This document shows positions 17,429-26,507 of a stretch of DNA of 64,000 nucleotides, one piece after another. How positions within the stretch are numbered: the stretch's first letter is position 1; each line of letters starts with the position of its first letter. Source of the stretch: Halorussus aquaticus. Lineage in GTDB: Archaea; Halobacteriota; Halobacteria; Halobacteriales; Haladaptataceae. Both the position numbers and the translations under genes were made by a program. The notes under the pieces are model-generated. The model worked only from the letters and a program-made list of their open reading frames with translations, did not search any database and had not been told where the DNA came from. The stretch is taken from NCBI RefSeq assembly GCF_024218795.1, contig NZ_CP100400.1, positions 2,790,001 to 2,854,000 of the forward strand, given 5' to 3'.

Positions 17429-18546
17429 AGTTGTTCTATCGTCGTTTGCTTCTCGTGCGGTTCGATGGCGGCCGCCTCGACGGCGTCCGCGACGACTTCG
17501 CGCATCTGCTCTCTGAAGCGGTCGGCCCCGAATCGCTCGGCGAACGCCGCAATCTCGTCGGCGTCCCACTCGACGCCGTCGCGCTCGAACGCCTCGACCG
17601 ATTCGCGGATGCTCGCAGGGTCCGGGTCGTGGAGGCGGCCGTTCTCGCCGTCGAGAATCTGGTACTTGGTGTAGCCCTCGTTCACGCCGAGGACGGGCGT
17701 CCCGCTGGCGAACGCCTCGACGGGGATGATACCGAAGTCCTCGTTCATCGCGTTGAACAGCACGGCCTTCGCCTCGCCGAGTCGCCGGACCTTCTCCTCC
17801 TCGGACATGTAGCCGACGAACTCGACGTTGTCGGGGGCGAGTCGTTCGAGTTCCTCGCGCTCGTCGCCCGCTCCCCCGACGACCAGTTTGGCGTCGAGCG
17901 CCTCGAAGGCCCGAACGATGGCGTCGATGCGCTTCTCGGGAATCAGTCGGGAGTAGGTCAGGTAGTAGTCCGCCGTGTCACGGCTCTCGTACTGGTCCAC
18001 GTCCACGGGCGGGTAGACGACCTCGATCTTCTCGTCGGGGATTCCCCAGTAGCGCCGGAGGCGGCGGGCGACGAGTTCGCTGTTCGCCACGAACTTGTCG
18101 GGGAACTTCGTGTTCGGGAGGAACATCGTCCGGGCGACGAACGCGTACAGCCGCGAAAACAGCGAGTCGGCGCGCTGTTGGAACAGGTCGTAGGGAATCC
18201 GCGGCGTGCTGTGAGTGTAGTGAATCACGACCTGTTCGTCTTCGGGGACGTACCAACTGAGTTCGTTCTTCGAGAGGACGACCACGTCGTAGTCGGTGAG
18301 TTCGGGGATGCGCTGGGCGTTCCACGCGTAGTAGAGGTCGCGGAGGAACACCGACTTCTTCACCGCCGACAGCGGCGAATCTTCGTAGAGGCTCCTTGCG
18401 TCCACGTCCTCGGAGGCGTGTTCGTCGCTTCCGAATCCGTAGTACAGCGGTGCGTCGAACGTGCGGGCGAGTTCGTCCGACAACGCTTCGGCACCGCCCC
18501 GTTCGAGGTAGTTCCCGTGGGCGATGGCGATGGACTGGTCGTTCAT
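17425..18546 (-). CDS. Family 4 glycosyltransferase
   Basis: A 373-residue GT-B enzyme with AIAHGNYLERGGAEALSDELA at the N-terminus, YYLTYSRLIPEKRIDAIVRAFE in the middle and NEDFGIIPVEAFASGTPVLG, the E-x7-E motif of GT4 retaining transferases. It probably adds a sugar to the lipid-linked N-glycan on the cytosolic side. It follows the family-2 enzyme by 78 nt and overlaps the next gene by 4 nt. The donor sugar cannot be told. The ATG at 18546 puts the glycine-rich GNYLERGG loop in its usual place. Confidence 0.88.
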   Translation of the reverse strand: MNDQSIAIAHGNYLERGGAEALSDELARTFDAPLYYGFGSDEHASEDVDARSLYEDSPLSAVKKSVFLRDLYYAWNAQRIPELTDYDVVVLSKNELSWYVPEDEQVVIHYTHSTPRIPYDLFQQRADSLFSRLYAFVARTMFLPNTKFPDKFVANSELVARRLRRYWGIPDEKIEVVYPPVDVDQYESRDTADYYLTYSRLIPEKRIDAIVRAFEALDAKLVVGGAGDEREELERLAPDNVEFVGYMSEEEKVRRLGEAKAVLFNAMNEDFGIIPVEAFASGTPVLGVNEGYTKYQILDGENGRLHDPDPASIRESVEAFERDGVEWDADEIAAFAERFGADRFREQMREVVADAVEAAAIEPHEKQTTIEQL

Positions 18547-18619
18547 GCTGTCCTGTCGGTTGCGGTTTCTGCTGACGCGGCTTTAACTGTACTCATTCCC
18601 GGCGACTGCGGAACCGCCC

Positions 18620-19762
18620 TCATTCGAAGGCCTCCCGCAGTTCCTCGTCCACTTCCCACGTCCCGTCGCCCTTCCCGCGGAGGAGTTCGACGGCGGCGTG
18701 GAGCAGCGACACCTGCGAGTCGAAGACGGCGTAGAGGGCCTGAAGCGGACCGAGAAGGTCCTTCTGGCCGATCCAGACGAATCCGACGAGCGCGGCCGGG
18801 ACGGCGAGTCCGGCGACACCCGCCACCGCGATTCCGGCCGCCGTGACCGCCAGCACGTCCAGCGCGACCAGCCACGGCGAGACGACCATGAACCACCAGT
18901 TGAACGGGAGGACGAGTTTCCCGTAGTTGCCGTACCTGCCGAGGGCGTCGCGGTGCTGTGCGAGCAGGCGAATCAGCCCCATGCCTCGGCGGTCCTTCTG
19001 AAGCCTGCGTTTGCTGAAGTCCGAGTGAGAGGCCTCCTTGTACCGGACTGCCGGGTCGAAGAGGACTCGGTCACCACTTCGTCGAATCTTCAGGGCGAGT
19101 TCGGTGTCGTCGGCCAGCGAGTTGGGGTCGACGGGGACGATGGCGTCGTTCTCGAACGCCGAGAACGGCCCGTGGAAGATGAGCGTCGAGTCGAGGTGGG
19201 ATTCGAGCGTCTGAATGTGGGCCTGTACGCCGCGGTAGCCCGCCTCGACTTCGCTCCCGCCGAGGACTTCGGCGTTCTGACCCGTGACGGCCGCCACGTC
19301 GGGGTCGGCGAGGTTCGCGGCGGCCTCTCGGAGGGCGTCGTCGGCGACGTAGGAGTCGCAGTCGGTCTTGACCACCATCTCGTTGTCCGCGGCGGCGTAC
19401 GCGTCGTTGAGCGCGGGGGCGAGTCCCCGGCGCTCCTGTTCGCGGATGAGATTCAGGTCGGGATGCTCGCGGTCGGCGAAGAACTCCTCGATGCGGTCGG
19501 GCGTCTCATCGTCGCTCGAGTCCACGACGACCAGTTCTACCTTCTCCATCGGGTAGTCCAGCGACACGATGTCGTCCAGTTTCTGTTCGATGATGCCCGA
19601 CTCGTTGTACGTCGGGAGGACGATGCTGACGGTCGGTTCCGCCTCGCGCTTGTCCGCGGGCGAACCGCTCGGACTGACCAGCGCGTAGAGGGCGAGATAC
19701 GCGAGGTACGGGAGGGCCGTGGCGGCGACGAGTGCGCCGGCAACGGCGACGAGAGGGTTCAT
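18620..19762 (-). CDS. Family 2 glycosyltransferase with membrane segments
   Basis: A 380-residue membrane-bound GT2 enzyme. It has an N-terminal helix (residues 3-28), a catalytic domain with VSIVLPTYNES, VVVDSSDDETPD and KTDCDSYVAD (DxD), a QxxRR-like stretch FSKRRLQKDRRGMG, and C-terminal membrane helices (about 290-345). It is the first gene of the leftward run of seven. A TATA-like ATGTTATAGC about 20-30 nt before the start suggests a leaderless transcript. It likely extends the glycan on dolichol phosphate or makes a dolichol-phosphate sugar. Confidence 0.87.
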   Translation of the reverse strand: MNPLVAVAGALVAATALPYLAYLALYALVSPSGSPADKREAEPTVSIVLPTYNESGIIEQKLDDIVSLDYPMEKVELVVVDSSDDETPDRIEEFFADREHPDLNLIREQERRGLAPALNDAYAAADNEMVVKTDCDSYVADDALREAAANLADPDVAAVTGQNAEVLGGSEVEAGYRGVQAHIQTLESHLDSTLIFHGPFSAFENDAIVPVDPNSLADDTELALKIRRSGDRVLFDPAVRYKEASHSDFSKRRLQKDRRGMGLIRLLAQHRDALGRYGNYGKLVLPFNWWFMVVSPWLVALDVLAVTAAGIAVAGVAGLAVPAALVGFVWIGQKDLLGPLQALYAVFDSQVSLLHAAVELLRGKGDGTWEVDEELREAFE

Positions 19763-19822
19763 AAGACCGGGTATGGAATCGGGCTATAACATACTGTTGG
19801 TCGCTCGTCGCGGTGAAACGGC

Positions 19823-19832
19823 AAAAGTAAAA
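19823..19832 (-). terminator. Probable transcription terminator of the archaellin gene
   Basis: On the leftward strand the RNA reads UUUUACUUUU about 35-45 nt after the archaellin stop codon. Oligo-U runs are the usual archaeal termination signal. Confidence 0.45.
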
Positions 19833-19865
19833 CGCGGACAGGATGTGAGAGGAAGGTCTGCCGCG

Positions 19866-20495
19866 TTAGACCGTGACTGCGCTCTCCTTGGAGAGCGACT
19901 GCGGGACGTTAGCGCGGTAAAGCGTCACTGCACCGTACTGGGTGGTGAGTTTGAGCTTGACTTCCTCACCTTCGCCGAGACCTTCGCCATTGATATCCGT
20001 AGCGCTCATGTTGATTTCGAGGCGGTCGTCCTGCGTGTTGAGGACGGGTTTCGAGCCGTCGGGGTCCTTGATGGTGTTGACCGTGAACGCGTTCGAGTCA
20101 GGACCGTCGCCTTCCTTGTTCTCGTCGACGTCGTACACGAGCGTCTGTGCTTTCTTCGGGCCGATCCACTCGATAGTGGCCGCCGAGAGATTGATGTCGT
20201 CGGACCCGGACCCGCGCATGACAGTCAGGCTGATGTCCTTCACTCGCTCGTTGCCGACGTTACCGAACGCACTCACGACCTGCACGCGGTTCGAGACCTG
20301 CGCGCTGGACTCCTGACCGGTCTGTTCGGACTTCGTCTGGAGGAATCCTGCCGTGTTGATGAGAACGCCCGCCGCGATCGCGGCGACCAGCACCATCGCG
20401 ATGAACACGATGAGCGTACCGATACCCACCTGGCCGCGGTCGTTGACCGCGCCCTCGATTCTGTCTTTGACTGCTGAGAGATGGTTTCGTGTCAT
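19866..20495 (-). CDS. Archaellin (archaeal flagellin)
   Basis: Structural subunit of the archaellum filament. The 209-residue protein has a class III (type IV pilin-like) signal: a basic leader then [28 protein letters not shown], with preflagellin-peptidase cleavage predicted between G21 and Q22. The hydrophobic segment [20 protein letters not shown] is the conserved archaellin core. Two N-glycosylation sequons, N102-L-S and N162-M-S, lie in the exposed domain. No other arl (fla) genes are adjacent; instead it lies between N-glycosylation genes. A strong TATATATA element precedes it. Confidence 0.93.
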   Translation of the reverse strand: MTRNHLSAVKDRIEGAVNDRGQVGIGTLIVFIAMVLVAAIAAGVLINTAGFLQTKSEQTGQESSAQVSNRVQVVSAFGNVGNERVKDISLTVMRGSGSDDINLSAATIEWIGPKKAQTLVYDVDENKEGDGPDSNAFTVNTIKDPDGSKPVLNTQDDRLEINMSATDINGEGLGEGEEVKLKLTTQYGAVTLYRANVPQSLSKESAVTV

Positions 20496-20550
20496 TCTTC
20501 AGATCGTATGGTATTCGGGAACTTTCCCAACGAGCAAGTACCACCACCGA

Positions 20551-20558
20551 TATATATA
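20551..20558 (-). promoter_or_regulatory. TATA box of the archaellin gene
   Basis: A perfect TATATATA lies about 56-63 nt upstream of the archaellin ATG, giving a leader of about 30-35 nt. It is one of the strongest TATA boxes in the window, as expected for an abundant structural protein. Confidence 0.7.
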
Positions 20559-20699
20559 ACATTCGTCCGTTTTCACGGCTGATAATCGCGGGACGCGCTC
20601 GGGTCGATTCCCGTATACCATCTATCACGTGCGGGGCCAAATGGTGTCATAGCAATAGGTTGGAAAGCCTTTTGCGCTCGTGGTGACCACTCACTTCCA

Positions 20700-21605
20700 A
20701 TGGCCGACAGCGAGGACGTGTGCGTACTCGTTCCGACGTTGAACGAGAGTGAGACCATCGGCGAGGTCATCGACGGGTTCACCAGTCGCGGATACGAGAA
20801 CGTTCTCGTCATCGACGGTAACTCCACCGACGGGACGTCCGACGTCGCTCGTGAACACGGCGCGCGAGTGATACAACAGTCCGGAGACGGCAAGGGACAG
20901 GCGATTCGAGAGGCGATTCGACACATCGACGCCGAGTACGTCCTGATGCTCGACGGTGACGGGACCTACCGTCCGGAAGACGCCGACGCGATGCTCGACC
21001 CGCTCGTGAACGGCGAGTACGAACACGTCATCGGCGACCGGTTCGCCGACATGGAGGACGGTGCGATGAGTCGCCTCAACCACTTCGGCAACGGACTGTT
21101 CAACTGGGTGTTCCGTTACATCCACGGCAAGAACTTCGAGGACATCCTGAGCGGTTATCGCGCGTTCACCCGCGAGTCCGTGGAGAACTTCTACCTCGAC
21201 GCCGACGGGTTCGGCGTCGAGACCGAGATGGCCGTCGAATGCGTCAAGCACGGCGTGCCGACGACGGTCGTCCCCATCCGGTACGAGGCGCGGCCGGACG
21301 GGTCGGACACCAACCTCCACCCGATTCGGGACGGCGGGGTCATCCTCGTCACGCTCTACCAGTTGGCGAAGACGAGCAACCCGCTGTTCTACTTCGGGAG
21401 CATGGGCGTCCTCAGCGGACTGTTCGGCGCTGGCGTCGCCGTGTACGTCGGATACGAGTGGTTCGTCCCGCCCCGAACCTCCCACGAAGTGCTGGCAGTC
21501 GTCGCGGCGTTCGGCATCCTGTTCGGCGTGCAACTGTTGATGTTCGGCGTCCTCTCGGACCTCATCGTGACGCTGCACCGCGAGCAGATGCGACGGTTGG
21601 ACTGA
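20700..21605 (+). CDS. aglJ: Dolichol-phosphate glycosyltransferase AglJ (first N-glycan sugar)
   Basis: AglJ adds the first hexose to dolichol phosphate in haloarchaeal N-glycosylation. The 301-residue GT2 protein has VLVPTLNESETIGEVI, VIDGNSTDGT, LMLDGDGTYRPEDA (DxD) and DILSGYRAFTRESVENF, matching DPG-synthase-like AglJ. Two membrane segments lie at the C-terminus (around residues 225-248 and 255-285). The gene diverges from the archaellin gene across 204 bp and is transcribed separately from the rest of the cluster. The start has no Shine-Dalgarno, so a leaderless mRNA is likely. Confidence 0.92.
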   Translation: MADSEDVCVLVPTLNESETIGEVIDGFTSRGYENVLVIDGNSTDGTSDVAREHGARVIQQSGDGKGQAIREAIRHIDAEYVLMLDGDGTYRPEDADAMLDPLVNGEYEHVIGDRFADMEDGAMSRLNHFGNGLFNWVFRYIHGKNFEDILSGYRAFTRESVENFYLDADGFGVETEMAVECVKHGVPTTVVPIRYEARPDGSDTNLHPIRDGGVILVTLYQLAKTSNPLFYFGSMGVLSGLFGAGVAVYVGYEWFVPPRTSHEVLAVVAAFGILFGVQLLMFGVLSDLIVTLHREQMRRLD

Positions 21606-21652
21606 CCGGGCTTCGTTCCGACGACGTTCGTCTCTGAAAACTGCCGGTACTG

Positions 21653-21660
21653 TTATTTTT
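21653..21660 (+). promoter_or_regulatory. TATA box of the acyl-CoA synthetase gene
   Basis: TTATTTTT lies 24-31 nt before the ATG at 21684, the standard position for a leaderless haloarchaeal mRNA. Confidence 0.6.
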
Positions 21661-21683
21661 GTTACCTGAGTACGGACGTTCGT

Positions 21684-23381
21684 ATGGTGGACGGTCACAA
21701 CCTACACGACTACGACGACGTGCGCGAATCGTTCTCTTGGGACGACATCTACGCGGAGGCCGACTGGGACGCGCCCGGGGAACTCAACGTGGGCCACGAA
21801 GTCTGCGACCGCCACGCAGAGAACAGGGAGAAGGTCGCCCTGTATCAGGTGAGCGAGGACGGTGACCTCACGAAGACGACGTTCTGGGAGTTGGCCGACC
21901 GCTCCAGCCAGTTCGCCAACGTCCTCGAAGACCTCGGCGTCGAACGGGGCGACCGGGTGTTCTCGTACATGCCACGGATTCCGGAGCACTACGTCGCGCT
22001 GGTCGGGACCCTCAAGCGCGGCGCGGTGTTCGGCGGCGTCAACGAGCGGTTCGGCCCGGACGGCATCTCGTACCGACTCGACGACTGCGACGCCTCGGTG
22101 GTGGTGACCACGAGCGACAACCGCGAGACGGTCGAGACGGCGCTCGAAGACGCGCCCTCGGTCGAACACGTCGTCACGGTGGACCGCAGCGACGGGTCGG
22201 GCGAGGGAGTGGCCTCGGAGGACGTGGCGTTCGGAGAAGCGCTCGACGCCGCGAGCAGGGAGTACGAACCGGCCGGAACCAGCGGCGAGGACGACGCGCT
22301 GCTCTACTACACCAGCGGGACGACCGGTCCCGCGAAGGGCGTCCGCCACAAGCAGCGGTGGGTCGCTGGCGTCGCGGCGACCCAGAAGTACGCCGTGGAC
22401 CTCCAACCGGGCGACCTCTACTGGTCCACGGCCGACCTCGGATGGCTCACCGGTCCCATCAACACCCTCGGCGCGTGGTTCTGGGGCGCGTCGCTGTTCA
22501 CCTACGAGGGCGAGTTCGACCCCGAGACGTGGGCCGACCTGCTCGACGAGTACCCGATTTCGGTCCTGTTCAGCGTCCCCACGGCCTACCGGATGCTCCG
22601 CGAGAAGGACCACGTTCTGGAGGGCGTGAATCTGGACCTCCGCCACGCGCTCTCCATCGGCGAACCGCTCTCGGCGGGCGTCGTTGACTGGGGCGAAGAG
22701 ACGCTGGGGGTCACCATCCACGACACCTACGGCCAGACCGAGACGGGCAACATGATAATCAACAACTACCCGACGATGGACCTCAAACCGGGGAGCATGG
22801 GCAGGCCCCTGCCCGGCATCGAGGCCGACGTGGTGGACCCCGAGACCGGCGAACCGATGGAACCGGGCGAGACGGGCGAAATCGCCCAGCGCGGCGACTA
22901 CCCCTGCTTCTTCGCCGAATACTGGCAGAAGCCCGAGAAGACGGCCGACTGCTTCGTGGACGGACCGGACGGAGAGTGGTACCTCTCGGGAGACCTCGCG
23001 AGAAAGGACGAGGACAGCTACTTCTGGTTCGAGGGCCGCGCGGACGACGTGATCATCTCGTCGGGCTACCGCATCGGCCCGTTCGAGGTCGAGAGTTCGC
23101 TGGGCGAACACCCCGCGGTCGCGGAGGCCGCGGTCGTTCCCAAACCCGACCGAGAGCGCGGTAACATCGTGAAGGCCTACGTCGTCACGAGCGACGACGC
23201 CGAGGCCGGAGACGACCTCGCTGAGGACATCCGGACACACGTCCGCGACGAACTCTCGGCCCACGAGTACCCCCGCGAAATCGAGTTCGTCGAGGAACTC
23301 CCGAAGACGGTGACGGGCAAGATTCGTCGGACGGAACTGCAGGACGACGCCGAGCAGGAGGCCGAGGTCGAGCAGGAGTAG
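21684..23381 (+). CDS. Acyl-CoA synthetase (acetate/medium-chain CoA ligase family)
   Basis: An ANL-superfamily enzyme that activates a carboxylic acid to its CoA thioester through an acyl-adenylate. Of 565 residues, motifs seen are LLYYTSGTTGPAKGVRH (AMP-binding P-loop), HDTYGQTETGNMI (adenine-binding), WYLSGDLARKDEDSYFWFEGRADDVIISSGYRIGPFEVE (hinge and A8) and PKTVTGKIRRTEL with the catalytic Lys. The WYLSGDLA form and absence of a long N-terminal domain point to the acetate/propionate or medium-chain acyl-CoA synthetase group. It stands alone with its own promoter. The precise acid is not determinable. Confidence 0.92.
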   Translation: MVDGHNLHDYDDVRESFSWDDIYAEADWDAPGELNVGHEVCDRHAENREKVALYQVSEDGDLTKTTFWELADRSSQFANVLEDLGVERGDRVFSYMPRIPEHYVALVGTLKRGAVFGGVNERFGPDGISYRLDDCDASVVVTTSDNRETVETALEDAPSVEHVVTVDRSDGSGEGVASEDVAFGEALDAASREYEPAGTSGEDDALLYYTSGTTGPAKGVRHKQRWVAGVAATQKYAVDLQPGDLYWSTADLGWLTGPINTLGAWFWGASLFTYEGEFDPETWADLLDEYPISVLFSVPTAYRMLREKDHVLEGVNLDLRHALSIGEPLSAGVVDWGEETLGVTIHDTYGQTETGNMIINNYPTMDLKPGSMGRPLPGIEADVVDPETGEPMEPGETGEIAQRGDYPCFFAEYWQKPEKTADCFVDGPDGEWYLSGDLARKDEDSYFWFEGRADDVIISSGYRIGPFEVESSLGEHPAVAEAAVVPKPDRERGNIVKAYVVTSDDAEAGDDLAEDIRTHVRDELSAHEYPREIEFVEELPKTVTGKIRRTELQDDAEQEAEVEQE

Positions 23382-23453
23382 GCAAACCGCCGCTCTCGCC
23401 CGAATCGAGCTACTTCTTTCTGCAACTGGCGAGCGCCAGTCTCCTCCCACGTA

Positions 23454-23795
23454 TCAGACGACGCCTCGAACCAGCGACCCGAGCGCCGACAGGCCGACCG
23501 GAATCCCGACGCTCAGGTAGAGCAGTCGGCCCATCCCGGCGTACTTCAGCAGGCCGCCATTGGCGGCCACCAGTCCCGCGAAGAAGGCCCACGCCAACAC
23601 GCCGAAACTGATTCCGGCCAGCAGGCCGCGTTTGGCGTCCTTCGAGACGACGCCCACGAGCGCGCCCCCGAGGACGAACCCGTACCAGTGGACCTGTGCC
23701 GCGGCGAGTCCGACCGCGACCCCGGCCGCCAGCGCGAACCACCGTTCTCTGCGGTTCGTCCGAATCTCGGTCAACCACGCGCGAGCGACGCTCAT
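23454..23795 (-). CDS. Small four-helix membrane protein coupled to the acylase gene
   Basis: A 113-residue protein with four hydrophobic segments (about 21-36, 38-52, 57-78 and 88-110) and a basic N-terminus (LTEIRTNRRER). The ATG at 23795 overlaps the acylase stop by 4 nt, so it is made from the same mRNA. No family is recognised with confidence; similar four-helix haloarchaeal proteins are annotated only as membrane proteins. It might anchor or assist the acylase, a guess from the coupling alone. Confidence 0.78.
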   Translation of the reverse strand: MSVARAWLTEIRTNRRERWFALAAGVAVGLAAAQVHWYGFVLGGALVGVVSKDAKRGLLAGISFGVLAWAFFAGLVAANGGLLKYAGMGRLLYLSVGIPVGLSALGSLVRGVV

Positions 23796-26170
23796 TCGTC
23801 GCCCTCCCGTGCGTCCGTGAAACGGACGGCGCTTTCGCCCGCGAGTTCCCGACTCATCGACTTGTACTTCCCGTCGGCCCAGAGTCGGAGTTGGTCGTCG
23901 TAGTGGTCCGAGAAGTACTCGCCGGAGTTGCCGCCCGGCAGGACGCAGACCGACCGTTCGCGGTCGGCCATCGGGCAGACCATCCGCCAACTGCTCCCGA
24001 CCGCCGACTCCTTCCGGAAGTTGTTCAGCGTGTAGGGCGACCCGTCGGTCGGGTACGCCGGGTAGTTCAGGAACGACTGGTCGAACGGGTGGGTGACGGT
24101 CTCGGTGGTGTTGTAGTCGCCGTAGGTCTCGCCCGCCTCGATTCCGTCGAGGGCCGTCCGGAGCGCCCGGACCATCACCGCCGCGCGTCCCTCGTCGCCG
24201 AACCACCGACTGTCGGCGGGCAGGTTCGCCAGCACCCAGTCGTTCGGGTAGTACGACTCGTCGAGACCCGCCGCGTCGAACTCGTCGGCGAACGCCTCGC
24301 TCCGGAACTGCTCGGCCCACTTCGCGAAGACGAGCGCGGCCCGCGAGTCGCGGGTCATCCGGGCGTCCCACTCGCGGAGCGCCGCCACCGCGTCCCCGAG
24401 ACCGTCGCGCCCCTCCGCGGCCGAGACCAGTTCGTCGCGCAACTGCTCGGCGCGGGCCGACTTGGCGTCGCGCTGGACGCGTCGCATGAATTCGGGGTCC
24501 ATCGGTTTCCCGGACTCGGCGCGCCGGTCGAGCAGTTCGTAGAGGCGCTGACCGCGGTACGGCGTGCCGTACTGCTCGCCGATGTAGTGGTCGGGGTCGT
24601 CCTCGATGCGCTGGTTCGCGGTGCCGACGTAGTCGGGGTTGACGGCGTGCGGTTTCTCCTCGAAGGGGACGAACCCCTCCCACGAGGAGACGCCGAAGGG
24701 TTCGAAGCCCTCCCACTCGGCCTCGCCCGCCGACCCGTCGAACACCCGCGTTCCCCACACCTCTTCGCCATCTATCCGCCGGATCGGAATCTTCCCCGTC
24801 ACGTAGAACAGGGTGTTGCCCTCCCTGTCGGCGTAGACGACGTTCTGGGTCGGCAGGTCCATCTTCCGGGTCGCCGCGAGGAAGTCGTCCATCCCCTCGG
24901 TCTTGCTGTAGCGGTGAATCGCCCGCGAGGTCCGGGTCGCGGTGTGACCGGTCCACGAGACGCCCACTCGCTGGCCCTCGCGTTCGATTACCGGACCGTG
25001 GACCGTCTTCCGGACCGTGGCGGTCCGGTCCTCGCCGTCGGCGACCGAAATCGTGCGCTCCTCGGTTTCGAACTCGCGCCACTCGCCCCGATATCGGTAA
25101 CGGTCTCCCGCGTCGTCGGTCTCGTAGCTGTAGAAGTCGATGACGTCGGCCCCGGAGTTGGTGAACCCCCACGCTCCGGCGCTGTTCTCGCCGATGACCA
25201 CGAACGGGACGCCCGGGAAGGTGACCCCGCGGACGCTCACGTCGTCGGTCCGGAGGTTCATCTCGTACCAGACCGGCGGAGCCATCAGCGTGAGGTGCGG
25301 GTCGTTGGCCACGATGGGTTTCCCGCTCCGGGTCTGGTTCCCGGAGACGACCCAACTGTTCGACCCGACGCCCGGCGGAGACTCGAACGCCGAGAGCCAG
25401 TCGAGCAGCGCGTCGGCCCCGACCTCGCCCGATGGCGTGACGGTCCGCCGAGAACCGGCGGCGGGAGCGTCGCTATCGCCCCTGATGATGGGCGCGTCGT
25501 GGTCCATCCGGAAGGGGTACAACTGCTCGGCGGCGTCCGTGCCGAACGCGCGAGCGAGACGTTCGCGACGGAGCGTCCAGAAACTCCCGGTCAGCCCCCA
25601 CGAAATCTGTTGCTCCATCAGCATCGTGTCCGCGGGGGTCCACGGGTCGGGTTCGTAGTCGAGCAGCCCGAATTCGAGGGGCAGGGCCTCCCGCTCTCGA
25701 CAGGCGTTCACGCCCTCGACGAACGCTTCGACCGCGTCGCCGGTCGGGGTGTCGTCGAGGAGTTCCAGATTCGCCTCCGCACCGCCCGCGAAGTCCATCT
25801 GGACGTGGAACTCGTCGGAGTCGAGCGCTCGCTCGCCCACGACTTCCGAGAGCTCGCCGCGCATCACCCGGCGCTGGAGGTCCATCTGGAACAGTCGGTC
25901 GGCGGCCTGCGCGTACCCCACCGCGAAGTAGAGCGCCAGTTCGCCGTCCGCCTCGACGTGGGCGGTCCCGTAGTCGTCGTAGCGCACTTCGGCCGCGCCG
26001 TACGGACTCTCGACGCGCCGGTCCGTCCGGTCGGTCGCGTCGCGCCACGCCGACCCGGAGTGCGGGGCGAACCTGTCGAGGTAGCCCCGGACCGGCGAGA
26101 GCGACCCGCCGACGGTCCCGCCGCCGACGATGGCGGCGACGAGCGCACGTCGCGTGGTATCCATGTCCAT
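23792..26170 (-). CDS. Penicillin-acylase-family N-terminal-nucleophile hydrolase
   Basis: A family that cleaves amide bonds of acylated amino compounds such as beta-lactams or acyl-homoserine lactones. The 792-residue precursor has a hydrophobic start (TRRALVAAIVGGGTVGG, export-like with twin Arg), then PYGAAEVRYDDYGTAHVEA and ADRLFQMDLQRRVMRGEL typical of the alpha chain. The autocatalytic Gly-Ser junction GVGSNSWVVSG lies near residue 270, where Ser becomes the beta-chain nucleophile, and NDPHL follows. Starts at 26194, 26185 and 26164 are also possible. The real substrate is unknown; quorum-signal or lipid-amide cleavage are options. Confidence 0.88.
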   Translation of the reverse strand: MDMDTTRRALVAAIVGGGTVGGSLSPVRGYLDRFAPHSGSAWRDATDRTDRRVESPYGAAEVRYDDYGTAHVEADGELALYFAVGYAQAADRLFQMDLQRRVMRGELSEVVGERALDSDEFHVQMDFAGGAEANLELLDDTPTGDAVEAFVEGVNACREREALPLEFGLLDYEPDPWTPADTMLMEQQISWGLTGSFWTLRRERLARAFGTDAAEQLYPFRMDHDAPIIRGDSDAPAAGSRRTVTPSGEVGADALLDWLSAFESPPGVGSNSWVVSGNQTRSGKPIVANDPHLTLMAPPVWYEMNLRTDDVSVRGVTFPGVPFVVIGENSAGAWGFTNSGADVIDFYSYETDDAGDRYRYRGEWREFETEERTISVADGEDRTATVRKTVHGPVIEREGQRVGVSWTGHTATRTSRAIHRYSKTEGMDDFLAATRKMDLPTQNVVYADREGNTLFYVTGKIPIRRIDGEEVWGTRVFDGSAGEAEWEGFEPFGVSSWEGFVPFEEKPHAVNPDYVGTANQRIEDDPDHYIGEQYGTPYRGQRLYELLDRRAESGKPMDPEFMRRVQRDAKSARAEQLRDELVSAAEGRDGLGDAVAALREWDARMTRDSRAALVFAKWAEQFRSEAFADEFDAAGLDESYYPNDWVLANLPADSRWFGDEGRAAVMVRALRTALDGIEAGETYGDYNTTETVTHPFDQSFLNYPAYPTDGSPYTLNNFRKESAVGSSWRMVCPMADRERSVCVLPGGNSGEYFSDHYDDQLRLWADGKYKSMSRELAGESAVRFTDAREGDE

Positions 26171-26360
26171 ATCGGAGAGAGACATCTCCGGCATAAAACC
26201 GCTGTTCCACGAGCCGTGCGTTGTTCGCCGTTGTTTCGGCCGACGGTCCGCGGACGCGACTCGGACCGTAACTGGAACGAGTTCGTCTCGGTCAGGTAGA
26301 AGAGGCCGACGGTGACTCCGAAAGACCGAAATATCGCGTTTGATTACGGTCCCACCGATT

Positions 26361-26507
26361 ATGCCCGCTATGAGTACCATCGACTGGCTCGGGTTGGCCG
26401 GGCCGTACGTCGTCTTCTTCGTGCTGTTGATAGTGTACTACGTCTGGGAGGGGAAGCGAGAGCGGCGACTCCGGGAACGCTACGAGGAGGGAGAGTATGC
26501 AAGGTAG
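26361..26507 (+). CDS. 48-residue single-helix membrane peptide upstream of the SSS symporter
   Basis: Reading from the ATG at 26361, this short frame encodes one membrane helix (GPYVVFFVLLIVYYVWEG, about residues 15-32) followed by a highly charged tail (KRERRLRERYEEGEYAR). A second in-frame ATG at 26370 is possible. Its stop overlaps the symporter start by 11 nt, so the two are translationally coupled. Small one- or two-helix partners encoded just before sodium:solute symporters are common in prokaryotes. A role as an accessory subunit is inferred. Confidence 0.75.
   Translation: MPAMSTIDWLGLAGPYVVFFVLLIVYYVWEGKRERRLRERYEEGEYAR

Noticed and set aside
23696-26299. Plus-strand 867-codon frame opposite the acylase gene
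   Set aside because: Antisense shadow; the minus strand has the acylase motifs and an overlapping coupled gene.
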